DNA of 64,000 bases from Cedecea sp000277545 (GCA_050847315.1 CP193791.1), one strand, 5' to 3'. Counted from the stretch's first letter, positions 46,672-55,020 are shown. Notes: generated from the letters alone by a model not told the origin. Translations and numbers: made by a program.

Positions 46672-47061
46672 ATGAGCAATGTGCCGAACGAACTGAAATA
46701 CAGCAAAGAGCACGAATGGCTGCGTAAAGAAGCTGATGGCAGCTACACCGTAGGCATCACCGAACACGCACAGGAACTGCTGGGCGACATGGTATTTGTT
46801 GACCTGCCTGAAGTGGGCGCCACCGTTTCTGCCGGTGATGATTGTGCCGTTGCTGAATCCGTGAAAGCGGCTTCTGACATCTACGCCCCAATCAGCGGTG
46901 AAATCGTTGCGGTCAACGACGCGCTGAGCGACAGCCCGGAGCTGGTCAACAGCGAACCTTACGGCGAAGGCTGGATCTTCAAAATTAAAGCCAGCGACGA
47001 AGCACAGGTTGCCGCGCTGCTGGATGCTTCTGCCTATGAAGCACTGTTAGAAGACGAGTAA
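46672..47061 (+). CDS. gcvH: Glycine cleavage system H protein
   Basis: Carries the lipoyl arm that shuttles the aminomethyl group between P, T and L proteins. 129 residues. The lipoylated lysine is K65 in AVAESVKAASDIYAP. It is 29 nt after gcvT. A GC-rich hairpin follows before gcvP. Confidence 0.97.
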   Translation: MSNVPNELKYSKEHEWLRKEADGSYTVGITEHAQELLGDMVFVDLPEVGATVSAGDDCAVAESVKAASDIYAPISGEIVAVNDALSDSPELVNSEPYGEGWIFKIKASDEAQVAALLDASAYEALLEDE

Positions 47062-47069
47062 TTTTTAAA

Positions 47070-47092
47070 CCCCTCTCCCTGGTGGGGAGGGG
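47070..47092. repeat. GC-rich hairpin between gcvH and gcvP
   Basis: An imperfect palindrome, CCCCTCTCCCT...GGGGAGGGG. It is of the same sequence class as the hairpins at 2763, 2865 and 18104. Within an operon it could modulate or stabilise the upstream mRNA. Confidence 0.55.
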
Positions 47093-47116
47093 AAACCATT
47101 TCAGGAATCACCGCTC

Positions 47117-49990
47117 ATGACCCAGTCTTTACGTCAGTTAGAGAATCACGAAGCGTTTATCGATCGTCACATTGGCCCGGACGCGCAGCAGCAGCAAGAG
47201 ATGCTGGAGACCGTCGGCGCGAAGACGCTCCCAGACCTGATCGCCAGCATTGTCCCGCAGGATATTCAGCTTGCTGAGCCGCCTCAGATTGGCGCCGCGG
47301 CGACCGAGTTTGCGGCCCTGGCAGAGTTAAAAGGCATTGCCAGCCGCAATAAACGCTTCAAAACTTACATTGGCATGGGTTACACCGCGGTACAAACGCC
47401 GCCGGTGATTCTGCGTAACATGCTGGAAAACCCAGGCTGGTACACCGCCTACACGCCTTACCAGCCTGAAGTTTCCCAGGGGCGTCTTGAAGCGCTGCTG
47501 AACTTCCAGCAGGTCACGCTTGACCTGACCGGCATGGATATCGCTTCCGCTTCTCTGCTTGATGAAGCTACCGCGGCAGCCGAAGCTATGGCGATGGCTA
47601 AGCGCGTCAGCAAGCTGAAAAACGCTAACCGTTTCTTCGTGGCCTCTGACGTTCATCCACAAACGCTGGACGTGGTGCGTACCCGCGCGGAAACCTTCGG
47701 TTTTGACGTCATTGTCGATGATGCGGCGAAAGTGCTGGACCATCAGGATGTGTTCGGCGTGCTGCTTCAGCAGGTGGGCACCACCGGCGAAGTGCATGAT
47801 TACACGGCTCTGATTGCTGAGCTGAAACAGCGTAAAGTTGTGGTCAGCGTAGCCGCAGATTTCATGACGCTGGTGATGCTGACCGCGCCGGGCAAACAGG
47901 GTGCGGACATTGTCTTCGGCTCTGCCCAGCGCTTCGGTGTCCCAATGGGCTACGGCGGCCCGCACGCGGCGTTCTTCGGCGCTCGCGATGAATTTAAACG
48001 TTCCATGCCAGGCCGTATTATCGGCGTTTCCCGCGATGCCGCTGGCCGCACCGCGCTGCGCATGGCGATGCAAACCCGCGAGCAGCACATCCGCCGCGAG
48101 AAGGCGAACTCCAACATCTGTACTTCCCAGGTGCTGTTGGCGAACATTGCCAGCCTGTATGCGGTCTTCCACGGCCCGGCTGGCCTGAAACGCATTGCAG
48201 GCCGCATCCACCGCCTGACCGACATTCTGGCCGCTGGTCTGCAGCAGAAAGGTCTGGTTCTGCGCCACAAACACTGGTTCGACACCCTTTGTGTTGAAGT
48301 GGCTGATAAAGCCGCCGTGCTGGCGCGTGCCGAAGCGCGTGAAATTAACCTGCGTAGCGACATCCTGAACGCGGTAGGCATCACTCTTGATGAAGCCACC
48401 ACCCGTGAAGATGTTGTTGCTCTGTTCGACGTGCTGCTGGGCGATGCTCACGGCCTGGATATCGACAAGCTGGATCGTGACGTTGCCAACGACAGCCAGT
48501 CCATTCCGGCTCCGATGCTGCGCGACGACGAGATCCTGACCCACCCGGTCTTTAATCGCTACCACAGCGAAACCGAGATGATGCGCTACATGCACTCTCT
48601 GGAGCGTAAAGATCTGGCGCTCAACCAGGCGATGATCCCGCTCGGTTCCTGCACCATGAAGCTGAACGCCGCGGCCGAAATGATCCCGATCACCTGGCCG
48701 GAATTTGCCGAGCTGCACCCGTTCTGCCCGGCAAACCAGGCCGAAGGCTACCACCAGATGATCGCCCAGCTGTCCGACTGGCTGGTGAAACTGACCGGCT
48801 ACGACGCGCTGTGCATGCAGCCGAACTCCGGCGCCCAGGGCGAATACGCTGGCCTGCTGGCTATCCGCCGCTACCACGAAAGCCGCAACGAAGGCAGCCG
48901 CAACATCTGCCTGATCCCAAGCTCTGCGCACGGTACCAACCCGGCTTCGGCGCAAATGGCGGGTATGGAAGTGATCGTCGTGGCTTGTGATAAACAAGGC
49001 AACATCGATCTGCAGGATCTGCGTGTTAAAGCCGAACAGGCGGGCGAAGCGCTCTCCTGCATCATGGTGACTTACCCGTCCACTCACGGCGTGTACGAAG
49101 AAACGATCCGCGAAGTGTGCCAGATCGTGCATCAGTTTGGGGGACAGGTTTACCTGGACGGCGCCAATATGAACGCCCAGGTGGGGATCACCACGCCGGG
49201 GTATATCGGCGCGGACGTTTCACACCTCAACCTGCACAAAACCTTCTGCATTCCGCACGGCGGCGGCGGCCCGGGCATGGGCCCAATCGGCGTGAAAGCG
49301 CATCTGGCTCCGTTTGTACCGGGCCACAGCGTGGTGCAGATTGAAGAGATGCTGACCCAGCAAGGCGCGGTTTCCGCCGCCCCGTTTGGCAGCGCCTCTA
49401 TTCTGCCAATCAGCTGGATGTACATCCGCATGATGGGCGCGGACGGCCTGAAGAAAGCCAGCTCCGTAGCGATTCTGAACGCCAACTACATCGCGACCCG
49501 CCTGAAATCCGCGTATCCGGTGCTCTACACCGGCGCGAATGGCCGTGTGGCTCACGAATGTATTCTGGATATTCGTCCGCTGAAAGAAGAAACCGGCATC
49601 AGCGAGCTGGATATCGCCAAGCGCCTGATCGACTTCGGCTTCCACGCGCCAACCATGTCGTTCCCGGTAGCGGGCACGCTGATGGTTGAGCCAACCGAAT
49701 CCGAAAGCAAAGTGGAGCTGGACCGCTTTATTAATGCGATGCTGTCCATCCGCAGCGAAATCGACCGCGTCGTTGCAGGCGAATGGCCGCTGGAAGACAA
49801 CCCGCTGGTGAACGCGCCGCACACTCAGGATGAAATTGTTGCCGAGTGGGCGCACCCGTACACCCGTGAACTGGCGGTCTTCCCGGCAGGTCTCAACAAT
49901 AAATACTGGCCAACCGTGAAGCGCCTTGACGACGTTTACGGCGACCGCAATCTGTTCTGCTCCTGCGTGCCGATGAGCGAGTACGAATAG
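47117..49990 (+). CDS. gcvP: Glycine dehydrogenase (decarboxylating), P protein
   Basis: PLP enzyme that decarboxylates glycine and loads the aminomethyl group onto GcvH. 957 residues, as in E. coli, with N- and C-terminal halves of aspartate-aminotransferase fold. The PLP lysine is in HLNLHKTFCIPHGGGG, at about residue 708. Last gene of gcvTHP, 55 nt after gcvH. Confidence 0.97.
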   Translation: MTQSLRQLENHEAFIDRHIGPDAQQQQEMLETVGAKTLPDLIASIVPQDIQLAEPPQIGAAATEFAALAELKGIASRNKRFKTYIGMGYTAVQTPPVILRNMLENPGWYTAYTPYQPEVSQGRLEALLNFQQVTLDLTGMDIASASLLDEATAAAEAMAMAKRVSKLKNANRFFVASDVHPQTLDVVRTRAETFGFDVIVDDAAKVLDHQDVFGVLLQQVGTTGEVHDYTALIAELKQRKVVVSVAADFMTLVMLTAPGKQGADIVFGSAQRFGVPMGYGGPHAAFFGARDEFKRSMPGRIIGVSRDAAGRTALRMAMQTREQHIRREKANSNICTSQVLLANIASLYAVFHGPAGLKRIAGRIHRLTDILAAGLQQKGLVLRHKHWFDTLCVEVADKAAVLARAEAREINLRSDILNAVGITLDEATTREDVVALFDVLLGDAHGLDIDKLDRDVANDSQSIPAPMLRDDEILTHPVFNRYHSETEMMRYMHSLERKDLALNQAMIPLGSCTMKLNAAAEMIPITWPEFAELHPFCPANQAEGYHQMIAQLSDWLVKLTGYDALCMQPNSGAQGEYAGLLAIRRYHESRNEGSRNICLIPSSAHGTNPASAQMAGMEVIVVACDKQGNIDLQDLRVKAEQAGEALSCIMVTYPSTHGVYEETIREVCQIVHQFGGQVYLDGANMNAQVGITTPGYIGADVSHLNLHKTFCIPHGGGGPGMGPIGVKAHLAPFVPGHSVVQIEEMLTQQGAVSAAPFGSASILPISWMYIRMMGADGLKKASSVAILNANYIATRLKSAYPVLYTGANGRVAHECILDIRPLKEETGISELDIAKRLIDFGFHAPTMSFPVAGTLMVEPTESESKVELDRFINAMLSIRSEIDRVVAGEWPLEDNPLVNAPHTQDEIVAEWAHPYTRELAVFPAGLNNKYWPTVKRLDDVYGDRNLFCSCVPMSEYE

Positions 49991-50008
49991 TATTTACAGA
50001 TTGAATCA

Positions 50009-50026
50009 AGGGCACTTCGGTGCCCT
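50009..50026 (+). terminator. Hairpin after gcvP, first copy of a duplicated unit
   Basis: AGGGCAC, loop TTCG, GTGCCCT at 50009-50026, followed by AAAG, not T residues. The same 19-base unit, AAGGGCACTTCGGTGCCCT, recurs at 50168-50186. Confidence 0.65.
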
Positions 50027-50088
50027 AAAGACTGCTGACAATCCTCTAGTGATAGTAGAAATGCTAGACGATTCGTCAAAAAAATAAG

Positions 50089-50157
50089 GAAAATCAATTT
50101 ATTGATTTTCGGCTGATAATCACAAAGAGGAAAAAACCACGCTTTTTTCCTCTTTGT
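50089..50157. repeat. Two perfect A+T-rich hairpins between gcvP and ygfF
   Basis: GAAAATCAAT (50089-50098) with ATTGATTTTC (50101-50110), loop TT. Then a perfect 15-bp stem, ACAAAGAGGAAAAAA (50122-50136) with TTTTTTCCTCTTTGT (50143-50157), loop CCACGC. The second can terminate on either strand in terms of T-tract placement inside the stem. No frame is present in this gap. Confidence 0.7.
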
Positions 50158-50167
50158 CATCAACCTT

Positions 50168-50195
50168 AAGGGCACTTCGGTGCCCTTTCTTGTTT
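50168..50195 (+). terminator. Second copy of the AAGGGCACTTCGGTGCCCT hairpin, just before ygfF
   Basis: Identical 19-base unit to that at 50008-50026, here followed by TTCTTGTTTC, a better terminator tail. It ends about 20 nt before the ygfF ATG. Confidence 0.7.
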
Positions 50196-50207
50196 CTGGA
50201 GAGTCAC

Positions 50208-50951
50208 ATGAAGATAGCTTTGGTCACCGGCGGCAGCCGGGGAATGGGTAAAGCAACCTCGCTTTTGCTGGCTCAGCATGGTTATAAAGTGGTGGTGAAC
50301 TACCTCCGCAATAAGCAGGCTGCGGATGAAGTGGTCAAGACGATCATTGCCCAGGGCGGAGAAGCGCTGGCGCTGCGGGCGGATATTGCCGATGAGCTGC
50401 AGGTGATGGCGATGTTCGCCGAAATCGATAACGCATTTGGGCCGCTGACCGCGCTGGTGAATAACGCCGGCATCTTGTTCCAGCAATCGACCATTGAAAA
50501 CCTTACGGCGGAACGTATCAATCGCGTGCTGACGACAAACGTTACCGGATATTTTCTCTGCTGCCGGGAAGCGGTGAAGCGCATGGCATGGCGTCACGGT
50601 GGGGAAGGTGGAGCCATTGTGAATGTCTCTTCTGCCGCGTCCCGCTTAGGCGCTGCTGGGGAATATGTTGACTATGCCGCGTCCAAAGGAGCCGTTGATA
50701 TGTTGACCACCGGGCTGGCGGTAGAGGTTGCCGCGCAGGGGATCCGCGTAAACGGCGTGCGGCCCGGTTTTATTTATACCGAAATGCATGCTTCCGGTGG
50801 AGAAGCGGGAAGAGTTGATCGGGTGAAAACGGCATTGCCGATGCAGCGCGGCGGTCAGCCGGAAGAGATCGCGGAGGCCATTCTATGGCTGCTGAGCGAA
50901 AAGGCATCTTACGTGACCGGCACCTTTATTGATGCGGCAGGTGGGAAATGA
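50208..50951 (+). CDS. ygfF: SDR family NAD(P)-dependent oxidoreductase YgfF
   Basis: A short-chain dehydrogenase of 247 residues, as in E. coli. Cofactor motif TGGSRGMGKA, NNAG in LVNNAGILF, and catalytic YVDYAASKGA (Tyr-x3-Lys) with the Ser in VNVSSAASRL. The physiological substrate is unknown. ATG 50208 follows GGAGAG; the frame before it includes the hairpin at 50168. It lies next to gcvP, as in E. coli. Confidence 0.92.
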   Translation: MKIALVTGGSRGMGKATSLLLAQHGYKVVVNYLRNKQAADEVVKTIIAQGGEALALRADIADELQVMAMFAEIDNAFGPLTALVNNAGILFQQSTIENLTAERINRVLTTNVTGYFLCCREAVKRMAWRHGGEGGAIVNVSSAASRLGAAGEYVDYAASKGAVDMLTTGLAVEVAAQGIRVNGVRPGFIYTEMHASGGEAGRVDRVKTALPMQRGGQPEEIAEAILWLLSEKASYVTGTFIDAAGGK

Positions 50952-50994
50952 GTTCGCTACGCCAGAAGAGGGTGAGACTGGCGTAGCGTCAGGC

Positions 50995-51267
50995 TTATTG
51001 CTTGCTCATGCTGTCTTTCGCCATACCGTCTTTGGCCATGCTGTCTTTGCCCATAGGGTCTTTGCTCATCCCGTCTTTCTTCATGCCATCTTTGGACATG
51101 CAATCTTTCTTCATGCCGTCTTTGTTCATGCCGTCTTTACAGGTGTGGGTCATTTTGCCCATGCCGTCTTTGGCCATGGAATCCTTGCTCATCGAGTCGG
51201 CAGCGTTAGCCCCGGCGATACCGAACAGCATGGTGGAGCACAGCAGGGCAGCGTAGATCTTTTTCAT
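50995..51267 (-). CDS. Methionine-rich pentapeptide MxKDx repeat protein, secreted
   Basis: 90 residues: a signal peptide (residues 1-22, ending ANA) and a mature part of 68 residues that is almost wholly repeats of M-x-K-D-x, such as MSKDSMAKDGM and MKKDGMSKDPM. Thirteen of the 68 mature residues are methionine, and two are cysteine (HTCK, KDCM). This is the MxKDx pentapeptide-repeat family; its function is not established. In the DNA the repeats are near-identical 15-base units. It is the third gene after the cytochrome and the molybdoenzyme on the same strand, 35 nt downstream of the latter. I infer a periplasmic oxidant sink or a substrate of that enzyme. Confidence 0.88.
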   Translation of the reverse strand: MKKIYAALLCSTMLFGIAGANAADSMSKDSMAKDGMGKMTHTCKDGMNKDGMKKDCMSKDGMKKDGMSKDPMGKDSMAKDGMAKDSMSKQ

Positions 51268-51302
51268 GATGTATTTCCTTGATTTTGCAGTGAGACAGAG
51301 AG

Positions 51303-52064
51303 TTAACTACCACCGAACCAGTTATAGCCCTGGTCTTCCCAGTAGCCGCCGGGGTAGCGATTGGTGACTTCAATGACCTGAATATGCTTCGGGTTCTTGT
51401 AGCCGAGTTTGGTAGGGATACGCAGTTTCATCGGGTAGCCATATTTGCGCGGCAGGACTTTGCCATCCCAGGTTAAAGCAATCAGCGTTTGTGGATGCAG
51501 CGCGGTGGCCATATCAATGCTGGTGTAGTAGTCATCCGCGCATTTAAAGCTGACGTATTTGGCTCGCAGGTCGGCGCCAATCCCTTTCAGGAACAGGGCA
51601 AAAGGGACGCCGCCCCATTTACCGATGGCGCTCCAGCCTTCGACGCAGATATGGCGGGTCACCTGGCTGACCTGCGCCATCTGGTGCAGCTGTGCCAGCG
51701 TCCACGGGCGCTTGTCGGTAATTAGCCCGGCAAGCTCCAGGCGGTAGCTGTCGCCGTTGATGTCCGGCGCCTCGTCCTCGCCGTAAAAGGCGTTAAACGG
51801 GAAGTTAGCGTCGATCATGCTTTCCGGGTAAACCGGTGCCAGTTGGCTGCCGTTAAACAGCCAGGCCTGAATGCGGTCGTTAAAACGTGAAATCTTGCTG
51901 AGCGAACTTTCAACCGTGGCGTTATCGCTGATATCGCAGCCGGTGAGCATCGCGATGCCGCCGAGCGTTAAGCTCTGCTTTAAAAAACGACGGCGGCCTT
52001 CCTGCGTGAGCTGCTTATTAATCAGCTGCGTCGCTTCTTTAATGATTTCGTTTTTATCGCTCAT
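51303..52064 (-). CDS. Tat-exported molybdopterin oxidoreductase, SUOX/MsrP-like, probable lipoprotein
   Basis: 253 residues. N-terminus: GRRRFLKQS (twin-arginine motif, R24-R26), a short hydrophobic stretch, then the lipobox MLTGC with Cys at 43 followed by Asp, the residue that usually retains lipoproteins in the inner membrane. The rest is an oxidoreductase molybdopterin-binding domain (sulfite-oxidase fold): PLAELAGLITDKRPW-like LELAGLITDKRPW, the expected Mo-ligand Cys at 140 in RHICVEGWSAIGKW, and PRKYGYPMKLRIPTKLGYK. This is the family that includes MsrP (YedY), but it is shorter than the E. coli protein, and its substrate is unknown. The 9-nt gap from the cytochrome gene indicates one operon. 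Confidence 0.87.
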   Translation of the reverse strand: MSDKNEIIKEATQLINKQLTQEGRRRFLKQSLTLGGIAMLTGCDISDNATVESSLSKISRFNDRIQAWLFNGSQLAPVYPESMIDANFPFNAFYGEDEAPDINGDSYRLELAGLITDKRPWTLAQLHQMAQVSQVTRHICVEGWSAIGKWGGVPFALFLKGIGADLRAKYVSFKCADDYYTSIDMATALHPQTLIALTWDGKVLPRKYGYPMKLRIPTKLGYKNPKHIQVIEVTNRYPGGYWEDQGYNWFGGS

Positions 52065-52073
52065 GTTTCTTCC

Positions 52074-52685
52074 TCAGCGGCCACGGAGCATGGCGAGCAA
52101 CGTGCGGGGCACCAGCGCCACCATCAGCAGATGAATCACCACGAAACCGACCAGGGCGGACATGGCATAAAAGTGGATAAACCTCGCTGTGTCATAGCCG
52201 CCAAGCAATTCTCGCAGCAGGGCAAACTGCACGGATTTCCACACGACGAGGCCGGAAATAACCAGTAGCAGGCTATCGGCGATAACAAACAGATAGGCCG
52301 CCTTTTGCACCATGTTGTAATGGCTCAGGTCAGCGTGGGCTAATTTCCCCCGCAGCGCCGCAAAGGCGTCCTGGAAGAATTCGCGAGGCGATAAGGGCCA
52401 GTATTTCTGCTTAAAGCGGCCGCTGAAGAGATTGCACAGCAGATAAATCACGCCGTTGACCGCAAACAGCCACATCCCGGCGAAGTGCCACTGCAGCGCG
52501 CCACCCAGCCAGCCGCCGAGTGTCAGTTCGTTGGCAAACTGGAAATGAAACAGCGGAGAGGCGTTATAAATGCGCCAGCCGCTGGTGACCATAATCAGGA
52601 TCGCCAGCGCATTCAGCCAGTGGCAGAGCCTCAGCCACAGTGGGTGAATGAGCGTTGGGGCGGTATGCAGCGTTGAGCTTTCCAT
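52074..52685 (-). CDS. Cytochrome b561-like haem b membrane protein
   Basis: 203 residues from ATG 52685 (MESSTLHTAP). Four hydrophobic helices at about 20-40, 66-85, 128-150 and 168-192, with histidines placed as haem ligands: H22, H67, H171 and H185. This fits the cytochrome b561 / Ni-hydrogenase b-type family (PF01292). The likely job is to pass electrons from the quinone pool to the molybdoenzyme encoded next. First gene of the three-gene minus-strand operon; 144 nt from the divergent response regulator gene. Confidence 0.88.
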   Translation of the reverse strand: MESSTLHTAPTLIHPLWLRLCHWLNALAILIMVTSGWRIYNASPLFHFQFANELTLGGWLGGALQWHFAGMWLFAVNGVIYLLCNLFSGRFKQKYWPLSPREFFQDAFAALRGKLAHADLSHYNMVQKAAYLFVIADSLLLVISGLVVWKSVQFALLRELLGGYDTARFIHFYAMSALVGFVVIHLLMVALVPRTLLAMLRGR

Positions 52686-52751
52686 CGTCCGGCTTCCTCG
52701 TGATTCGATGCAGCGAGTATTGGCCAGATTTGTTCCCCATTGCCTCACGCA

Positions 52752-52775
52752 AAGTTAAATTAAATGTGACAACTT
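52752..52775. promoter_or_regulatory. Candidate operator in the divergent promoter region
   Basis: An inverted repeat AAGTT (52752-52756) - 14 nt - AACTT (52771-52775), with a further AGTT..AACT pair (52786-52798) nearby, in the 144-nt gap between the cytochrome and the response regulator. Such sites would suit an OmpR-type regulator controlling both operons, but the match is to symmetry only. Confidence 0.3.
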
Positions 52776-52829
52776 AACCGACGCGAGTTGTGTAAACTTT
52801 GGCTATGCCAGCGTGTGGGGACAGACAAA

Positions 52830-53543
52830 GTGAATCAGGCAAAAAAAATACTGATCGTAGAAGACGACGAAAATATCGCCGAGCTTCTGCAGCTGCATTT
52901 GCGGGAAGAAGGCTTTGAAATTGTGCATGCCGCCGACGGCAATCTCGGCCTGGAAAAGCTCAGGCAGGGCGGCTGGGATGCGCTGATTCTCGATCTGATG
53001 CTGCCCGGCGTCGATGGCCTGGAGATTTGCCGCTTTGCCAGAAGCATGACGCGGTACACGCCGATTATTATGATCAGCGCCCGCTCCAGCGAAACGCACC
53101 GCGTGCTGGGGCTTGAGCTGGGCGCGGACGACTACCTGGCGAAACCGTTTTCAATGCTCGAACTGGTCGCCCGCGTGAAGGCGCTGTTCCGCCGTCAGGA
53201 GGCCATGAGCCAGAACCTCAAGATAGACGCCGGCACGCTGACTTTTGGCCCGCTTACGATTGATCCGCTGGCCAGAGATGTTCGGCTGAATCAGATGCCG
53301 ATAGATCTCACCCCGCGTGAGTTTGATTTGCTGTACTTTTTCGCCCGCAACCCGGACAAAGTGTTTTCGCGGCTGCACCTGCTCAACCAGGTTTGGGGCT
53401 ACCAGCACGAAGGCTATGAGCACACCGTAAACACCCACATCAACCGGCTGCGCATCAAGATTGAAGATAACCCGGCGGAGCCGAATTTTATCCGCACCGT
53501 GTGGGGTAAAGGCTATAAGTTTACCGCCCTGATACGTGAGTAA
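52830..53543 (+). CDS. OmpR/PhoB-family response regulator
   Basis: 237 residues from GTG 52830, with a GGGG-containing ribosome-binding region upstream. Receiver domain: KKILIVEDDENIAELL, phospho-acceptor D55 in LILDLMLPGVDGLE, and ADDYLAKPF with the conserved Lys. Winged-helix output domain: LTPREFDLLYFFARNPDKV and HINRLRIKIEDNP...IRTVWGKGYKF. Followed by its kinase, with start codons overlapping or within 5 nt. Divergent from the cytochrome-molybdoenzyme-MxKDx operon, which it probably controls. Confidence 0.93.
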   Translation: MNQAKKILIVEDDENIAELLQLHLREEGFEIVHAADGNLGLEKLRQGGWDALILDLMLPGVDGLEICRFARSMTRYTPIIMISARSSETHRVLGLELGADDYLAKPFSMLELVARVKALFRRQEAMSQNLKIDAGTLTFGPLTIDPLARDVRLNQMPIDLTPREFDLLYFFARNPDKVFSRLHLLNQVWGYQHEGYEHTVNTHINRLRIKIEDNPAEPNFIRTVWGKGYKFTALIRE

Positions 53544-53547
53544 CCCT

Positions 53548-55014
53548 ATGCGAATTCTTACGCTTTCCCGCCGCCTGACGCTGGTTTTTGCCGTGTTGCT
53601 GCTGACCGCCTGCGCCTTTTTGGGCTGGCTGCAGGTGCGTACCAGCACGCAATACAGCCAGGCCGTGATTCAGCAACTTTCCGGTGACCTGGCGCAGCAC
53701 ATCAACCAGAGCTACCCTCTGCTCGGGCAGGACGGGCTGAACAAAGACTCGGTCCGCACGCTGTTCGACCATCTGATGGCCGTTAACCCCAGCGTGGAAG
53801 TTTATCTGCTGGATAAACAAGGCAATATCATTGGTGATGCAGCCCCGGATGGGCATATTAAGCGCCAGCAGGTCGATCTCGCTCCGCTACGGGCCGCGCT
53901 GAACGGCGGCAAATTCCCGCTTTATGGCGACGACCCGCGCAGCCTGGACGGGCAGAAAGTGTTTAGCGTGGCGCCGATGATGCGAGACGGCAAGCTGGAG
54001 GGCTATTTGTATGTGGTGCTGCTGGGGGAAACCTACAATCAGCTTGCCAACAGCGCTCAGTTTGATGCCGTTTTAAAGCTAAGCCTGTTTCTGCTCAGCC
54101 TGGTCTGCGTGCTGGGGTTGGTGGTAGGCGGCCTGGCGTTTCGCTGGATCACACGCCCGTTACGCGAACTTTCGCAGCACGTTAAGGCGCTGGAATCAGG
54201 AGGGATGGCCGAAATGCAGGCCATGGCGGCTCTGCCGCAAAATCCAGGAGGAGATGGGGATGAGCTGGCCCAACTGCGTCACGGGGTGATTGCTATGGCC
54301 GGGCGAATCTCCGAGCAGTGGCATAGCCTGACTCAGCAAGATCAGCTGCGGCGCGAGTTTATCGCCAATATCTCCCATGACCTGAGAACGCCGCTAACGT
54401 CGCTGCATGGTTACCTGGAAAGCCTCTCGGTCATGTCGGCTACGCTGAGCGAGGCGGAGAAAAAGCGCTATCTGGATATTGCGCTGGCCCAGAGTCAGAA
54501 GGTTGGGGCGCTGGCTCAGTCGCTGTTCGAACTGGCCAGGCTGGAATACGGGGTGGTGAAGCCACACAAAGAGAGCTTCTCCCTGAGCGAATTGCTGCAG
54601 GATGTGTTCCAGAAATTTGAGCTTCCGGCGCAAACTCGCCAACTTGAACTTTTAGCTGACATCCAGCCAGGACTGCCGCTAATTGAAGCCGATGTCAGCA
54701 TGATCGAGCGTGTGTTGACCAATCTGTTGGACAACGCCATCCGCCATACGCCGGACAAAGGCATGATTTCAGTCCGGCTGTGGAAAGAGGTGGATAAAGT
54801 CATGGTGCAGGTCAGCGACAGCGGGCCAGGCATTCCGCAGGAGCTAAAAGAGGGGCTGTTTGTGCGGCCTTCGATTGTGAATCAATCCCGGCTCAGGGTT
54901 GGCGGGCTTGGGCTGATGATTGTGCGCCAGATGCTGCAACTGCACGGCAGCGACATTTCGCTGGTGGACCAGCCAAAGCGCGGGGCCTGCTTCCGGTTTG
55001 GGTTGCCCGTTTAA
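53548..55014 (+). CDS. Sensor histidine kinase
   Basis: 488 residues from ATG 53548; a GTG at 53536 would overlap the regulator gene and add four residues. Transmembrane helix at about 10-28, a periplasmic sensor domain of about 130 residues with an N-x-S/asp-rich surface, a second helix at about 170-195, HAMP linker (RWITRPLRELSQHV), HisKA with the phosphorylated His at 277 in NISHDLRTPLTSLHGY, and an ATPase domain (NLLDNAIRHTP, VSDSGPGIP, GGLGLMIV). No known ligand motif is visible in the sensor domain. Partner of the upstream regulator. Confidence 0.92.
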   Translation: MRILTLSRRLTLVFAVLLLTACAFLGWLQVRTSTQYSQAVIQQLSGDLAQHINQSYPLLGQDGLNKDSVRTLFDHLMAVNPSVEVYLLDKQGNIIGDAAPDGHIKRQQVDLAPLRAALNGGKFPLYGDDPRSLDGQKVFSVAPMMRDGKLEGYLYVVLLGETYNQLANSAQFDAVLKLSLFLLSLVCVLGLVVGGLAFRWITRPLRELSQHVKALESGGMAEMQAMAALPQNPGGDGDELAQLRHGVIAMAGRISEQWHSLTQQDQLRREFIANISHDLRTPLTSLHGYLESLSVMSATLSEAEKKRYLDIALAQSQKVGALAQSLFELARLEYGVVKPHKESFSLSELLQDVFQKFELPAQTRQLELLADIQPGLPLIEADVSMIERVLTNLLDNAIRHTPDKGMISVRLWKEVDKVMVQVSDSGPGIPQELKEGLFVRPSIVNQSRLRVGGLGLMIVRQMLQLHGSDISLVDQPKRGACFRFGLPV

Positions 55015-55020
55015 ATAAAA

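Noticed and set aside
47327..49132. Long open frame (601 codons) opposite gcvP
   Set aside because: Shadow of gcvP; its composition (His/Gln/Arg/Val-rich) is typical of antisense frames and no motif is seen.
51000..51200. CRISPR-like regularly spaced repeats
   Set aside because: Units are contiguous 15-mers within a coding frame, with no spacers and no cas genes.
50929..51282. Plus-strand frame with repeated HAVF words opposite the MxKDx gene
   Set aside because: It is the complement of the 15-base repeats. The minus frame has a signal peptide, a known repeat family and an operon context.
52686..52829. A specific OmpR-type binding site for the response regulator
   Set aside because: Only short symmetrical words are visible; kept as a low-confidence feature and not as a firm site.
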